Below the pieces are notes generated by a model that worked only from the letters and a program-made list of their open reading frames with translations, ran no database searches and was not told where the DNA came from. The translations under genes were made by a program, and so were the position numbers. Shown in pieces: positions 54,251 to 64,000 of a stretch of DNA of 64,000 bases. How positions within the stretch are numbered: the stretch's first letter is position 1; every line of letters starts with the position of its first letter. Source of the DNA: Trichodelitschia bisporula (taxonomy: Eukaryota > Ascomycota > Dothideomycetes > Phaeotrichales > Phaeotrichaceae); assembly GCA_010356995.1 (NCBI GenBank), contig ML996700.1, forward strand, positions 62,001-126,000, written 5' to 3'.

Positions 54251-56853
54251 ATGGCTATTCTAGGCCTGGAGCAACTCGTGCAAGACCCACGCGCGCAGAT
54301 CGCCGTCGTCGGCGCCGTACTCGTGTTCTTCCTCGTCGCCGTCTTCGGCCTATCGTCTGTCGATGCCACCAAACTGAGTCTGCAGGAAACATTGGCAGCG
54401 TACGCCCGGTTCGTCTACGCCTGCTTTCTGAAGCCTCATAGTGGGGACGGCACTGGTTCGCAGCAGGATGCGCTTGAGAGCTTCTACAAGGCGCAGGCCG
54501 GCGTGTACGATACCACACGGTCGCGTCTGTTACATGGTCGTGAGGACATGCTGGGCCTCGCGGCGTCGCAGTTGAAGCAGATGAGTTTTGCGACGAAGCC
54601 CATCTGGATTGATGTAAGTGGTTCTTTCATCTTGTGACCAAATTGGACGAAAATATTGATAAATGGTAGATTGGTGGCGGTACGGGATGGAATATCGAAA
54701 AAATGGGCGACTACCTCCCCGTAAACGACTTCTTCCATGCAGTGTACGTCGTCGACCTCTCGACGTCACTGTGTGAGGTTGCCAGGGCGCGGTTCGCAAG
54801 GCTGGGCTGGGATCGTGTCAAGGTTGTCTGCCAAGATGCCAGATACTTCCGCCTCGAAGACTACGAGTCCAGCCTAACCGAGAAGTCAGCTGTGATAAAG
54901 CGGGGGAATGTGCTGTACGAGGCCGACGGCCCGGCCACGAAAGCCGACCTCATCACTATCAGCTATGCGCTGTCCATGATTCCCGAGTTCTACCCCGTGA
55001 TCGACTCGTTGGCAGCGCTACTGTCCCACAACGGGATCATCGGCGTCTGCGATTTTTACGTCCAAAGCCAGGTCGACTATCGCGCACGCAATTACACCGG
55101 CGGTGTGATCGACCGGCACTGCAGTTTCTGGAGCCGCGCCTTTTGGCGCACTTTCTTCGAAGTAGACCGCGTTAACCTGGAGGGTGCGCGACGGGACTAC
55201 CTCGAGTACCGCTTTGGGACCAAGCTGGCCATCAATGCGCGGAACCACATGTTCGGTGTCAGAATTCCGTATTACATCTGGATCGGATGTTCCAAAGATA
55301 GTCCAGCAATGGAAGGCAAGCTGGCTGAGTTGGACGCCGCAGCCACAGAGTCACCGTTTCTCGCAGCCTTGGATCTCCAATCGCAAAAGAGTCTCAAGCG
55401 CACCGAGTCGTTCGAGAACCGCTCCAAGGCGTACGAATCGGCAATCGTCAACTTGGCAGGCAAGCTTCCTTTGCCGTGTTTCTGGTACCAGAACCACCAC
55501 TGGCGGATATACTACGACGAATCGCTGCCGAAGCACCGCCAATTCAATGACGAGTACATATACGCCTTCACTTGGGAAGACAGCCGTGTGGACGCAAAAG
55601 TGCTGAATGTCAAGTCCGAAGACGTGATCCTCGCCATCACGAGCGCAGGTGACAACATTTTGTCCTTCGCCCTCGAAAGGCCAAAGCGCATCCACGCCGT
55701 GGACCTTAAGTAAGCTCTATTGCCCTCAACGCGAAGCCAAATTAACCTTACAGCCCCTCTCAAAATCACCTCTTAGAGCTCAAAGTGGCCGCGTTCACAG
55801 CTCTTCCCTATGTTGATGTGTGGAAGATGTTCGGCGAAGGCCGTCACGAGAACTTCCGCGAGCTCCTTATCACCAAGCTCAGCCCGCACATGAGCAGCCA
55901 TGCCTTCCAATACTGGCTGCAAAACGGGCCAAACGTTTTCGGTCATACGGGATTGTACTACACCGGTGGATCGCGGCACGCGCTTAAGCTGGTCGCACTG
56001 CTTTTCAAGACGATTGGTATGTCAGGCGAAGTGCGGCGCCTGTGTGAAGCGCAGACCCTAGCCGAGCAGCGTGAGATCTGGGCGCGCAGCATCCGGCGCG
56101 TACTACTGAGTCGCATCCTCAGTTGGACCGTTATCGGTAACGAGAAGTGGCTGTGGAAAGCACTTGGTGTGCCACCGAACCAGCGAAACATCATCGAGCA
56201 CGACTATACGTCGCAGGACGACGCAGGAGCGCCGCAGCGCGAGGGTCATGCCATCTGGGAGTACGTCGTCAATACGCTGGAACCCGTGGTTAACAACACG
56301 CTGCTGCGCGATGATAACCATTACTACCTACTGTGTCTGCAGGGTCGGTACTCGCGGCGCTGCCACGCTGACTACCTGCGGCCCAGCTCGCATGCGACAC
56401 TGTCCCATTCTTATGCGTTCGATGGCCTGCGCATTCACACCGATGAAATCAATGAGGTGATTGCGCGCATGAGCCCTGGCACGCTGACCATCGCCGTTGT
56501 CATGGATTCGATGGATTGGTTCGACCCGGAGGGCGTGGAGGCGGAAGTCCAAATCCGGGCGCTGAATCGGGCGCTGGCTCCAAGAGGCCGTGTTATGGTG
56601 CGCTCCTCCGGATTGCGGCCTTGGTACATCAAGAAATTTGAGGAAACAGGCTTCCAGTCGAAGTGTGTAGGCTCGAGAGTTCCCGGGGCGTGCATCGATC
56701 GGTAAGTGCTACTTGAGTGGCCTCGAAACGCACGCTGATTGTGACAGTGTTAACATGTATGCCTCGTGCTGGATTTTGACCAAGGTGAAGGAGTTATCAC
56801 CACTGGCCAAGCCCGCTGCAGGCATGGCTCCTTTGGATTTGGATAGGTCTTGA
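54251..56853 (+). CDS. bta1: Betaine lipid (DGTS) synthase
   Basis: Makes the phosphorus-free membrane lipid diacylglyceryl-N,N,N-trimethylhomoserine from diacylglycerol and S-adenosylmethionine. Exons are 54251-54613, 54670-55709, 55754-56701 and 56748-56853, giving 818 residues. An N-terminal membrane helix (IAVVGAVLVFFLVAVFGL) is followed by the BtaB-like methyltransferase: SAM loop IGGGTGWNIEKM across intron 1, VYVVDLSTSLCEVA and VCQDARYF. The C-terminal BtaA-like 3-amino-3-carboxypropyl transferase starts near AITSAGDNILSFAL, RIHAVDLNPSQNHLLELKVA (joined across intron 2), and ends after GTLTIAVVMDSMDWFDP and ASCWILTKVKEL. This B-then-A fusion is the fungal arrangement. It is induced by phosphate starvation in other fungi; no regulatory site is identified here. 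Confidence 0.94.
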
Positions 56854-57108
56854 TTTGCCAGTTGTGGCCGCTTGATTGTGCCTCTGCATAAACGCGTAGG
56901 CGCTTTACGTATGCCGCATCGTACATACCATGGAGGGGTGGGAGGTCGCGCGTGAGAATGCTTATATACCCTTATACCAAACTGGCTTTGTCTTGCGATC
57001 CTTGACTTCAAGAGCATATCGATTCTCCGGATGGGCATGCCGTGGTGACTCAGAAAATGCTATGGCAGCAAAATATGGTGCCGCCGCTCGGCGAAAGATT
57101 TTGCTACA

Positions 57109-57900
57109 CTATGCCCGCTTAGAGAGCCGCTCGGCTTCCAACTCCCTCTCCGCTTGCTGGTAGTATTTGGCAGTATCCACACCGTGCTATTCCAGGTTAG
57201 CCAAGAATGATGAGTAAGAGCCAGTGGTAGCACTGACTTGGTTGTGGTTGACAAAGTTAAACCATGGAACGATGTGCAAGAACAAGCTCGAGTACCGGGA
57301 GTTGCGCGCCGCTACGCCCTGCAAGTGCTCCGACAACTGGCTCTCGCCGTACAGCGGTTCACCCCTCTTCGCCTTATCAACCATCTCCCTCATGTCCATC
57401 TCGACCTCGCGCGCGTTCTCGTTGACGCCGTAGAAACGACCTGGGTGTGGCATCATTCGTCAGTATGAAGGTCGGTAAGTCGTAGGTGGTGGAAGGATAA
57501 CGCACTTGCCGAGCGCTCGTACATGAGCAAAAAACCAGCAGTCACACCAACGGCTACATTGAGTCGCATTATGGGTGCGAAGCCGCCACGGCCGACGTAG
57601 GACGGGGACACCTTCTCCATCAACAGCATGGCCAGCGGGCCGAGGGTCGCTGTGCCGGCACCGACCGCATAGTCAGACGGGCGAAAGTATCCCACGACAC
57701 GCTTAAAGTGACTGTGGGTAGTCAGTTAGCGGCGGGAAGAGATCGGAGGCAGCAGAGGAGCGTACGGGTCGTTGTCAATGAGCTGTCGTGCAAAGGGTCA
57801 TTTAGCATCGATTTGGCACCAATTGTACTTTGGGTAGACATACCGCATAGTCGCTCGTCGGCCGCCTCGTGGGCACAACGGCACGAGTCTGTGTAGCCAT
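57109..57900 (-). CDS. NADH:ubiquinone oxidoreductase subunit NUXM (20.9 kDa-like)
   Basis: Accessory membrane-arm subunit of fungal mitochondrial complex I. Five exons: 57109-57186, 57238-57440, 57506-57711, 57766-57782 and 57844-57900, giving 186 residues. The N-terminal TRAVVPTRRPTSDYALIDND is built from exons 1 and 2; then HFKRVVGYFRPSDYAVGAG, two membrane segments (LGPLAMLLMEK and LNVAVGVTAGFLLMYERSA), RFYGVNENAREVEMDMREMV, LYGESQLSEHLQGVAARNSR, and PWFNFVNHNQHGVDTAKYYQ. Exon 2 is 17 nt. All four joins are fixed by frame and by match to the Neurospora 20.9-kDa subunit pattern. There is no classical presequence, as in that family. Convergent with BTA1. Confidence 0.88.
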
Positions 57901-59927
57901 TGTGCACTTTGGAGATAGGTGTTGCGGGGAACGATCACAGATGGCCGGCGATGCTGCGGGTTTGGAGGTTTCGGCGGGATGATGCCCGTGCACGGGCCAC
58001 CACGTTGGGTCGGTACGGCCTAGGAGCCAATGTAATCCACGCCCGACTTCAGTATCATGTTCGCCAACGGACAGCAACTACAATAGAGCCCTGGGTAAGC
58101 TCTCTTTGACTATTGCAAAGCTTGTGAGTTTTTATTTTGCGCAATGAAGCTGTATTTACTCAAATCGTGCTTTAGCCAACGAAATAGTCCAGTGGTTTTC
58201 CTCCAGTACGAGCAAGTTGGCTATGAACCATGGTCACGTCTCATTGCCGATACATCCGTACACACATGCTATTTCACCCAGAGACCCTATCTGGGAGCTG
58301 TAGAAACGAGGGGCGCTCTTAGCAGCCATGAATTCCGGTTCCAGTCATCACCGTCTTCGGCTGTCTTTTCAACATGTACAGTGATAGAGAGATTCCCACC
58401 GGGGCGGATTCTTACAGTAGCCTCCACTCTACTAAGGATATCAGCATCAAAGGGCAAAGTCACTCGTCTGCCACAGCAACGGGCAGCCCTACACCGAAAT
58501 CTCCGGCTGTTACAAGGCGACCATGGGAATAACTACTACCTCGAGGACACTCAGATGCGCCTTGGCAGGTATAAAGAGCCTTTCTATTCTCGTACTCCGC
58601 TTTTACTTTGAGCAAGGCTCATGATTAGGTTAGCAATTACGAGGCTCCGAAGAGATGGTTAAGGTATCTCCCCTGAGGGTGGCCGCTTGCCGTGAGTGGC
58701 TGTTTGCATGAACCAAACGCCCGATCCGTGAGGCGCAGCTTGAAGATGAGGCGAAGCGCCAGCCCATCATCCACCGAGCCTGGCACTTTAATGCCGCCTA
58801 GTTTTTCGTGGCACCGAGTATAAATGCTCCCTCATGGCCTTTCAAATCTCATGAATGTCCGTGAGATCTTTCTGTTGGCGCAACTAATGCACATCATCTT
58901 CGTTTGCATCAAACGCTGGAACACCCTGCTATTGATCGATCTGTGTGGACGAAGCGCATGGAGTATGCAGCTTGCGACTGCATAGCTGATGCATATTGAC
59001 AGTTTGTACTCTATCTCCAAACCATCAAGTTCTATGTTTTTCTCTGGGTCTTGCATTAGCTGCTTGTTTATTTGTCCATGTAGAAGCGAAAGCTAAAATG
59101 CCTCGCGGCCATGGAGCTGCAATCTGGCTTAGTATTGACAAGCATCCGGCGTTCAACTGCCGCGGTCAAGGCAACAACCCCCCAACCGTCCAGGAAAGTC
59201 TTGGTCGCTTAAAAGCCACCAGACAACCACCACCCGGCAGTGTTTGAGACGGAGGAGCCACGAGACACATACAACACCACCCGCCTCTCTTCTCTCTCAA
59301 CTCCAACAACGACTTTGATTGAAGAAAAGGGTCCCCGACAATATGCAGGCACATCCCGCGACTCACCTACGGCTTCATGCCCTTTGAGAGGAAAAAAAAC
59401 GTCGACGTCAATCCGAACATCGCCTCTCCACCAAGGCTCCGCCGTGATCTTCAAATCTTCAAAGGAACCATTGCTGGAAAAGAAGACGGCATCCTTTACC
59501 GGTCAACTCTTGGTGTCATGCGCGCTTGCTTATAAAGCTGCATATATGCACGAAGCGAACAAGGGAATCTTACGATTGGCCTTTCACTGCAACCCACAGA
59601 CGCAAGACACGTCAATTTGAGGAGCAGCGCTAAGTAAGGGTTGGTGGAGAGCCGCAACCCACTGGAATCAGCCTACCTGCTCTTAGTGCCCAGCTGCCAG
59701 CTAGACTTTTTGTCACGATATCGTCCAGATCCAACGCGGGGCTTCGTTTAGCAGTCTTGTCAAGTCGGTTTCCCTTTGTTTGAGCTCTCCCTCTCACCAC
59801 CCCACATCCGCCGGCGGAACGAGGACGGCAGGCCGAACACTAGCGGGGTAGAAAAGCGTCGCGGCACAGCTGCGCAACCGTGGCCCTCAGGCAATGAAGA
59901 CCTCACAGCGGAGGTGAAAGAGCAGTT
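57901..59927. other. 2-kb intergenic region, no gene supported
   Basis: A 155-codon + frame (58144-58611) and frames at 59209-59620 on both strands lack motifs, splice partners and good start context. The last 150 bp are the leader of the next gene. Confidence 0.45.
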
Positions 59928-61959
59928 GTGATGGCTCAGTCGCTCGCTCGCTCTGCTCAGGATGCCACTGAGGTTGCCGCTGGCCTGCAGATTTTCCTGG
60001 ATCACATTCCGCAGCACAACACCGACATCTACGAGTGCATTCAAGAGCTCATCGCGCTGGGAAATGCGTTCAGCTCACTTGAGATCGAGTTCCCCGAGTA
60101 CCATCGGCTTTCGTCTCGCATTGCAGAAGACGTCGATTTGGTGCTCCGCAGCTTCTATCTCACGCAGCTGCGCGTCCGGGGCATGTTCGGCGAGACGAGA
60201 TATGTCAAGTTTACCGGCGAGCGTCCGTACCGGAGGGCTTGGGAGGACCTCTCGGAGGAACTCAAGCGGAAGGAAAGGGGCCCGGGACTACTGTCCCGTC
60301 TGGAGACGTACAGTGTCTTCATGCAGGACATTATCTCCTCGCTAAAAGGGTATTCACTTGATCCCCAGAAAAACATCGGAAACACATTCTCAGACTCGTC
60401 CAGGCAGCGGATAGAGCCCGGAAGCATCCCCGCCAATCGTACCCGCATCACTCGTTTATTGGAGAGGCAGGAGGCCTTTGATGATCAGAGTGAGGAATTG
60501 TCATTCAGCCCAGTTGGTAAGACCTATGCCATCCGACAGTTCCACCACTACTATTGTACTCCCCGTCAACTGTCCCTATCTGGCGAGATAAAACTAAGCC
60601 GATACAGATCATCCCCAGCCCTTCCCTCAGCTTGGCCGCCCTCCGCTGGCGCACTTTCCAACCTTTCCTTTCCCAGGACCGAGCCCACAGCCCGGGTCTC
60701 CAGCATGGTCGGACGAGTGGGACAAGCGCTTCCCTCCAGCTCCCGACCCGCCGCACCCGTGGGCCCCGCAATCGCCCACCCTCTCTAACTCGTCCCAGCC
60801 AACAGTATCCTCCAGTCACACTATGTCCAGCCACTCCTCGGACAGCCACATTTCAGTCAACCACTGGGGAACGCAGGTTTTTGACGGCCGCCACGGACGG
60901 ACGCACTTTCAAACATTTGGCAAGCCGTACGTTGACGTTCCCTCCGTATCTACACCGGCTGACGTTCCATATAGAACGCGATACTACGGGCGCCCGGACC
61001 ACACTGTCCTCCATCATTTGGCAGCCGAGAACTTCATTGAGATCTGCAAATTGTACACTTCCGGAGTGATCATTTTGGTGCATTGTCTAACATTTTTCAG
61101 GCCTTTCGATGGCGCAACCATCTACGCCCGTTTCTATTGGCGCCCGTCGGACCATCGTGCGAGGCTCCTGCTCACCGCCGCTGACCTTTACAGCCAAGCG
61201 CTTCACTTTTGCATTCCACTCACGGCGCTCAAGCTCGTCCGAAATGGTTCCGTCTTGCAGTTGTACAGGCAGAATCGCGAAATCAATGAGCTCGAACTAT
61301 GGGCCAGTTTGAGCTTCACTATCTATGAAGGTAACCAACTGTCGAACTGTTAAAGGTCAACCACTAACTCTCTAAGAATTGGTTCTCTTCTACTGTACAT
61401 TTACCGCCATGAAGAGCCAGGACTGGAAGAAGTCGCTCCAGCAGCTGCAGGATTATTTCCATCAAATGAACCGTGGGGGTGAAGAGGAGCAATTTTCAGG
61501 GTAGGCCTATCGACCCCCCCCTCCTCCCCCCCCCCCCCCCCCCCCCCCCCCCCGCATGTTAACAAGGAATAGTCAAGTTGAAGATGGCTCGTACCTCCAT
61601 GCTCTGCGCCTCTACGTTGATAGCGACTGCGGCGGGGTGCGGCTCGAGGCCCGCGCACTCCGCGGACCCATGATAAAGACTCCCATCTGGACGGCCTTCA
61701 TTACGAACTACGTCGGCGCGACGAATTGGATTCGCCGGCTGGATGCCAAAACCGTGCAACTCAGGGCACTGCATCCATATGTGTTTTGCCACGGATATAG
61801 CCTGCCACGTAGCCAGTCTGGCCACTTCCAGCTGCGCTTCTCCGAAAAGGACGGTATGTTATACCTTGTCTAGCCGGAACGACTTCGCCGTACTAACGTG
61901 GCGCAGATTCGAAGAACTTCGTTGAGATCGTGAAGAATCTGAGGAGGGAGGTGGGATGA
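59928..61959 (+). CDS. Unrecognised 575-residue fungal protein, six exons
   Basis: Exons are 59928-60516, 60608-61052, 61101-61330, 61377-61500, 61567-61853 and 61907-61959. I recall similar proteins across Pezizomycotina but no name or function. The N-terminal 150 residues are helical (SAQDATEVAAGLQIFLDHIP, FPEYHRLSSRIAEDVDLVL). A Pro/Ser-rich linker with about 70 residues follows, containing SPAWSDEWDKRFPPAP. The C-terminal half looks like a globular beta-rich domain: VNHWGTQVFDGRHGRTHFQT, LLTAADLYSQALHFCIPLTA, LKLVRNGSVLQLYR, LWASLSFTIYEELVLFYCTF, and a last part with GPMIKTPIWTAFI and LHPYVFCHGY. No signal peptide or membrane helix. Intron 4 contains a 28-C homopolymer. The structure closes in frame at every join. 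Confidence 0.75.
61526..61553. repeat. 28-nt poly-C homopolymer inside an intron
   Basis: Uninterrupted run of C on the + strand within intron 61501-61566, just upstream of the branch-like GTTAAC and the acceptor AAG at 61566. An interrupted C/T tract precedes it from 61514. Confidence 0.95.
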
Positions 61960-62462
61960 ACGGCCTTTTCCGCGTCCCACCCTCATTATGCGTGCATGAT
62001 GCTTTCCATGACGCTTACGACTTGACGATGCCATGTGATGACCCGTTTACGACTGTGATGCCGGCATAGAGAAATATCCTTTGGCTCTTTTTGAAGATAC
62101 CCATCTTATTGTGCAATATAGGCGAGCGAAAAGGTTGGGCATATATTCACCTCAATCCAAATTGTTGATAGATGGTTCTTTTGTCCCAAACACTCAGCTC
62201 AGGCGTGTCATCATACTGTACTGCTGCCTGTGCTTAGAGTTCGCCTTTCCAGGAAGGGTTCCTTCAAGTCGCTTCTCGGGATGGCTGCGCTCTTAAGTAT
62301 GACCTTCAAAGACTGCCAGGCGCAGAACGAAGGCTAAATATCAGTCCGCAATATTTTCACGTGGCACCGAGAGCTAGTAGTTTTAGACAGAAGACTAGCC
62401 GTTGGCATAGGCAAGGCTATCAAAGTATGTAGATACCAATGTTTGAGACAACAGTCCCATCT
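61960..62462. other. Intergenic region between convergent genes
   Basis: 3' regions of the 575-residue protein gene and the RRM protein gene; only a 71-codon frame without motif. Confidence 0.5.
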
Positions 62463-64000
62463 TCAAACAACCCTCCGGCTAAGTCTCTTATTCTCTCTCT
62501 TCCTCTTCAGCTTCATTGCCTCCCTCTTCCTCGCCTTCCAAGCCCGATTGTTCTCCCCACGATGCTCCCAAAACCATTTCGAGAACTCGCTCTCATCCTC
62601 ACCATCCTTTGCCGTTCCATTACCCTCAATGGCCCCCTTACTAGCTGGAGGAGCCTCAGCTCCGACGTCAGTCTCAGACTCCGAGTCCTTTCCGTCCTGC
62701 ATTTCCTCATCCTCGTCTTCTTCACTCCGCTCTTCCGCGAAGAAAAACTGACGGTCGACAGCCGCCGTATCGGGCGTAGGTGCCGCACTGCGAATGCGTC
62801 GCTGGCGATCCTGACCGAAGGGCGTCTGCGGAAAGTCTTCGGGCACTGCATGGGCATCCTCCATGTCCTCCTGGTCTTCGCCGATAGCGTCGAAAAACTT
62901 GAATGAGGTGTTGATAGGGGCTGGCTTGGGAGTTCCTACGGTGGGGTCGGGGCGCTTGAAGAGCGCTTCCAGGGGGTGAACCTCCGTAGCCTCAGAAGTC
63001 GGTTCAGCAGAGGGTTTCGATGTAGACTTAAGCGACTCCAGATCGTCCAATGCCTGTTCAGACACAGAATCGTGCTCCGAACTATCAGAGTCACCCTCGG
63101 ATTCGTCTTCGCTGGACGAAGATGTGTCTCCGACAGAGCTCTCTGAATGATCCGATTCAACCTCCACACTAGACTTGTTCCCCACGGCTTTTTGGGCGGC
63201 GAGAGCGTCCTCTTCAGCTTGGGCTTTCCTCTTTGCCTCCTCAGCTTCCTTCCGACGTTGCTCCTCCTGCGCCGCTTTCCCTTCCCTACGCCTCTGTTTA
63301 GACTCGGACTCTTGTTCAATAACATTGCCATCCTCGTCGGCCCAACCTTTGCCTTCAAGGTATTCATGGGCCATCTTAGCATCTCCGGAGACCTTGGTGG
63401 TTTTGAGGAATGTCGCATGCTTCTGCGTCCTCTCGAACTCATGCACAACAAGCTCGCGGCTTTTGCTCTTCTTCTTTGACCTTTCCACGGGTGCTGGGAC
63501 ATTCGGCGGCAGTTTAGTGCGAAAGAGTACCTCCGGCTCATTGGTATATTTGGACGGCTCCCGTTTCCGCTTCTTGTCGTCCTTGGTTGAAGCCTCACTC
63601 TTCTTCTCTTTCTTGTCCCTCTTGGCCTTCTGCTTCTCCGACTCTGGCTCCGTGCGCCCACGCTTCACGACTCTGCCTTCCGGAAGCTCATATCCGAGCA
63701 AAACGCCGTCGCCGCGCTTGACCTTCTTGGACTTCTTCTTCGGCTCATCATCTTCAGCCACCGCAGCAGGTTGCTCTTCCTCCTTCAACTTGCGTTTCTT
63801 GTCCTTCTTATTCTCCTTCTCCTCGCGTGCCTCCTCGATCTTGACTTTGCTGCCTTTGAGGATGGCGCCGTTGAGCTTCTTGCGCAGCTTCTCCGCTTCC
63901 GTCTTGGGCATTTCGACGTATCCAAATCCCTTCTCCGGGAATGTTTGCAGGGTATGAAACGAGATGTTTGTCGCAAGAGGAAGTAGACTAGGCGGCAAAT
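62463..64000 (-). CDS. RRM-containing nucleolar-type protein (5' partial)
   Basis: Likely RNA-binding protein of the nucleolus or ribosome-assembly machinery. The frame is open to the right edge, and the first codons (TTG at 63998) fall inside an RRM, so the N-terminus is outside the window; 511 residues are visible. The partial RRM reads SLLPLATNISFHTLQTF, FPEKGFGYVEMPKTEAEKLR and LNGAILKGSKVKIEEA. It is followed by long Lys/Glu-rich and Ser/Asp-rich tracts (nuclear and nucleolar-type, similar in style to SRP40), for example around 63060-63160. The conserved C-terminus is SEFSKWFWEHRGENNRAWK followed by ARKREAMKLKRKR. No intron is apparent. Exact orthology is uncertain. Confidence 0.78.
   Translation of the reverse strand, partial: LPPSLLPLATNISFHTLQTFPEKGFGYVEMPKTEAEKLRKKLNGAILKGSKVKIEEAREEKENKKDKKRKLKEEEQPAAVAEDDEPKKKSKKVKRGDGVLLGYELPEGRVVKRGRTEPESEKQKAKRDKKEKKSEASTKDDKKRKREPSKYTNEPEVLFRTKLPPNVPAPVERSKKKSKSRELVVHEFERTQKHATFLKTTKVSGDAKMAHEYLEGKGWADEDGNVIEQESESKQRRREGKAAQEEQRRKEAEEAKRKAQAEEDALAAQKAVGNKSSVEVESDHSESSVGDTSSSSEDESEGDSDSSEHDSVSEQALDDLESLKSTSKPSAEPTSEATEVHPLEALFKRPDPTVGTPKPAPINTSFKFFDAIGEDQEDMEDAHAVPEDFPQTPFGQDRQRRIRSAAPTPDTAAVDRQFFFAEERSEEDEDEEMQDGKDSESETDVGAEAPPASKGAIEGNGTAKDGEDESEFSKWFWEHRGENNRAWKARKREAMKLKRKRENKRLSRRVV

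Noticed and set aside
58144-58611. 155-codon + strand ORF downstream of NUXM
   Set aside because: No motif, no homology I recognise, no splice partner and no supporting promoter signal; composition fits a chance frame.

Overview
The window is nuclear DNA from a filamentous ascomycete (Pezizomycotina). Most genes are split by 37-65 bp introns with fungal branch sites (CTAAC, CTGAC, CTAAT) close to the acceptor. Several families are fungal-specific: ATG11, Egh16-type secreted protein, KRE9/KNH1-type wall protein, DUF7137-like and DUF7871-like proteins, a fused betaine-lipid synthase, and NUXM of complex I. The gene set would fit Dothideomycetes or a related class, but the sequence alone does not fix the genus. 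All exon structures were built by hand from splice signals and reading frame; every multi-exon model closes in frame.

0-13 kb is dense housekeeping DNA: a 5'-truncated BCS1 AAA chaperone, an OPT oligopeptide transporter, a two-domain CHR chromate/anion transporter, mitoribosomal protein mL50, AP-2 alpha adaptin and a PLP-homeostasis protein. 13-26 kb holds an SDR oxidoreductase, a KRE9/KNH1-like membrane protein, a small CxC-rich metallothionein-like protein, a damaged ICMT-like methyltransferase and ATG11. 25.9-36.5 kb holds a CENP-H-like kinetochore protein, two small proteins of unknown function, a secreted GH10 xylanase, retromer VPS35 and a secreted Pro/Ser/Thr-rich protein. 38.7-43.7 kb holds a DUF7137-like membrane protein, a SAM methyltransferase and an Egh16-like secreted protein.

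From about 43.7 to 49.0 kb there is no convincing protein gene. This stretch has only an intron-containing tRNA-Val(AAC), an orphan ORF and a decayed inverted repeat. 49-64 kb returns to dense genes: a KES1/OSH4 sterol/PI4P exchanger, a GDT1 Ca/Mn transporter, BTA1 betaine-lipid synthase, NUXM, an unrecognised 575-residue protein with six exons, and a truncated RRM nucleolar-type protein.

There is no operon, secondary-metabolite cluster, CRISPR or intact transposon. The genes act in separate pathways: membrane traffic (AP-2, VPS35, KES1, ATG11), mitochondria (BCS1, mL50, NUXM), ion and peptide transport (OPT, CHR, GDT1), and cell wall or host/plant interface (KRE9-like, GH10, Egh16-like). No new multi-gene system is evident. 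The best leads are the decayed inverted repeat near 46.4 kb, the CxC-rich protein with its repeat-bearing leader, microexons and a GC-AG intron, the disrupted ICMT-like gene, and several conserved-looking proteins of unknown role.
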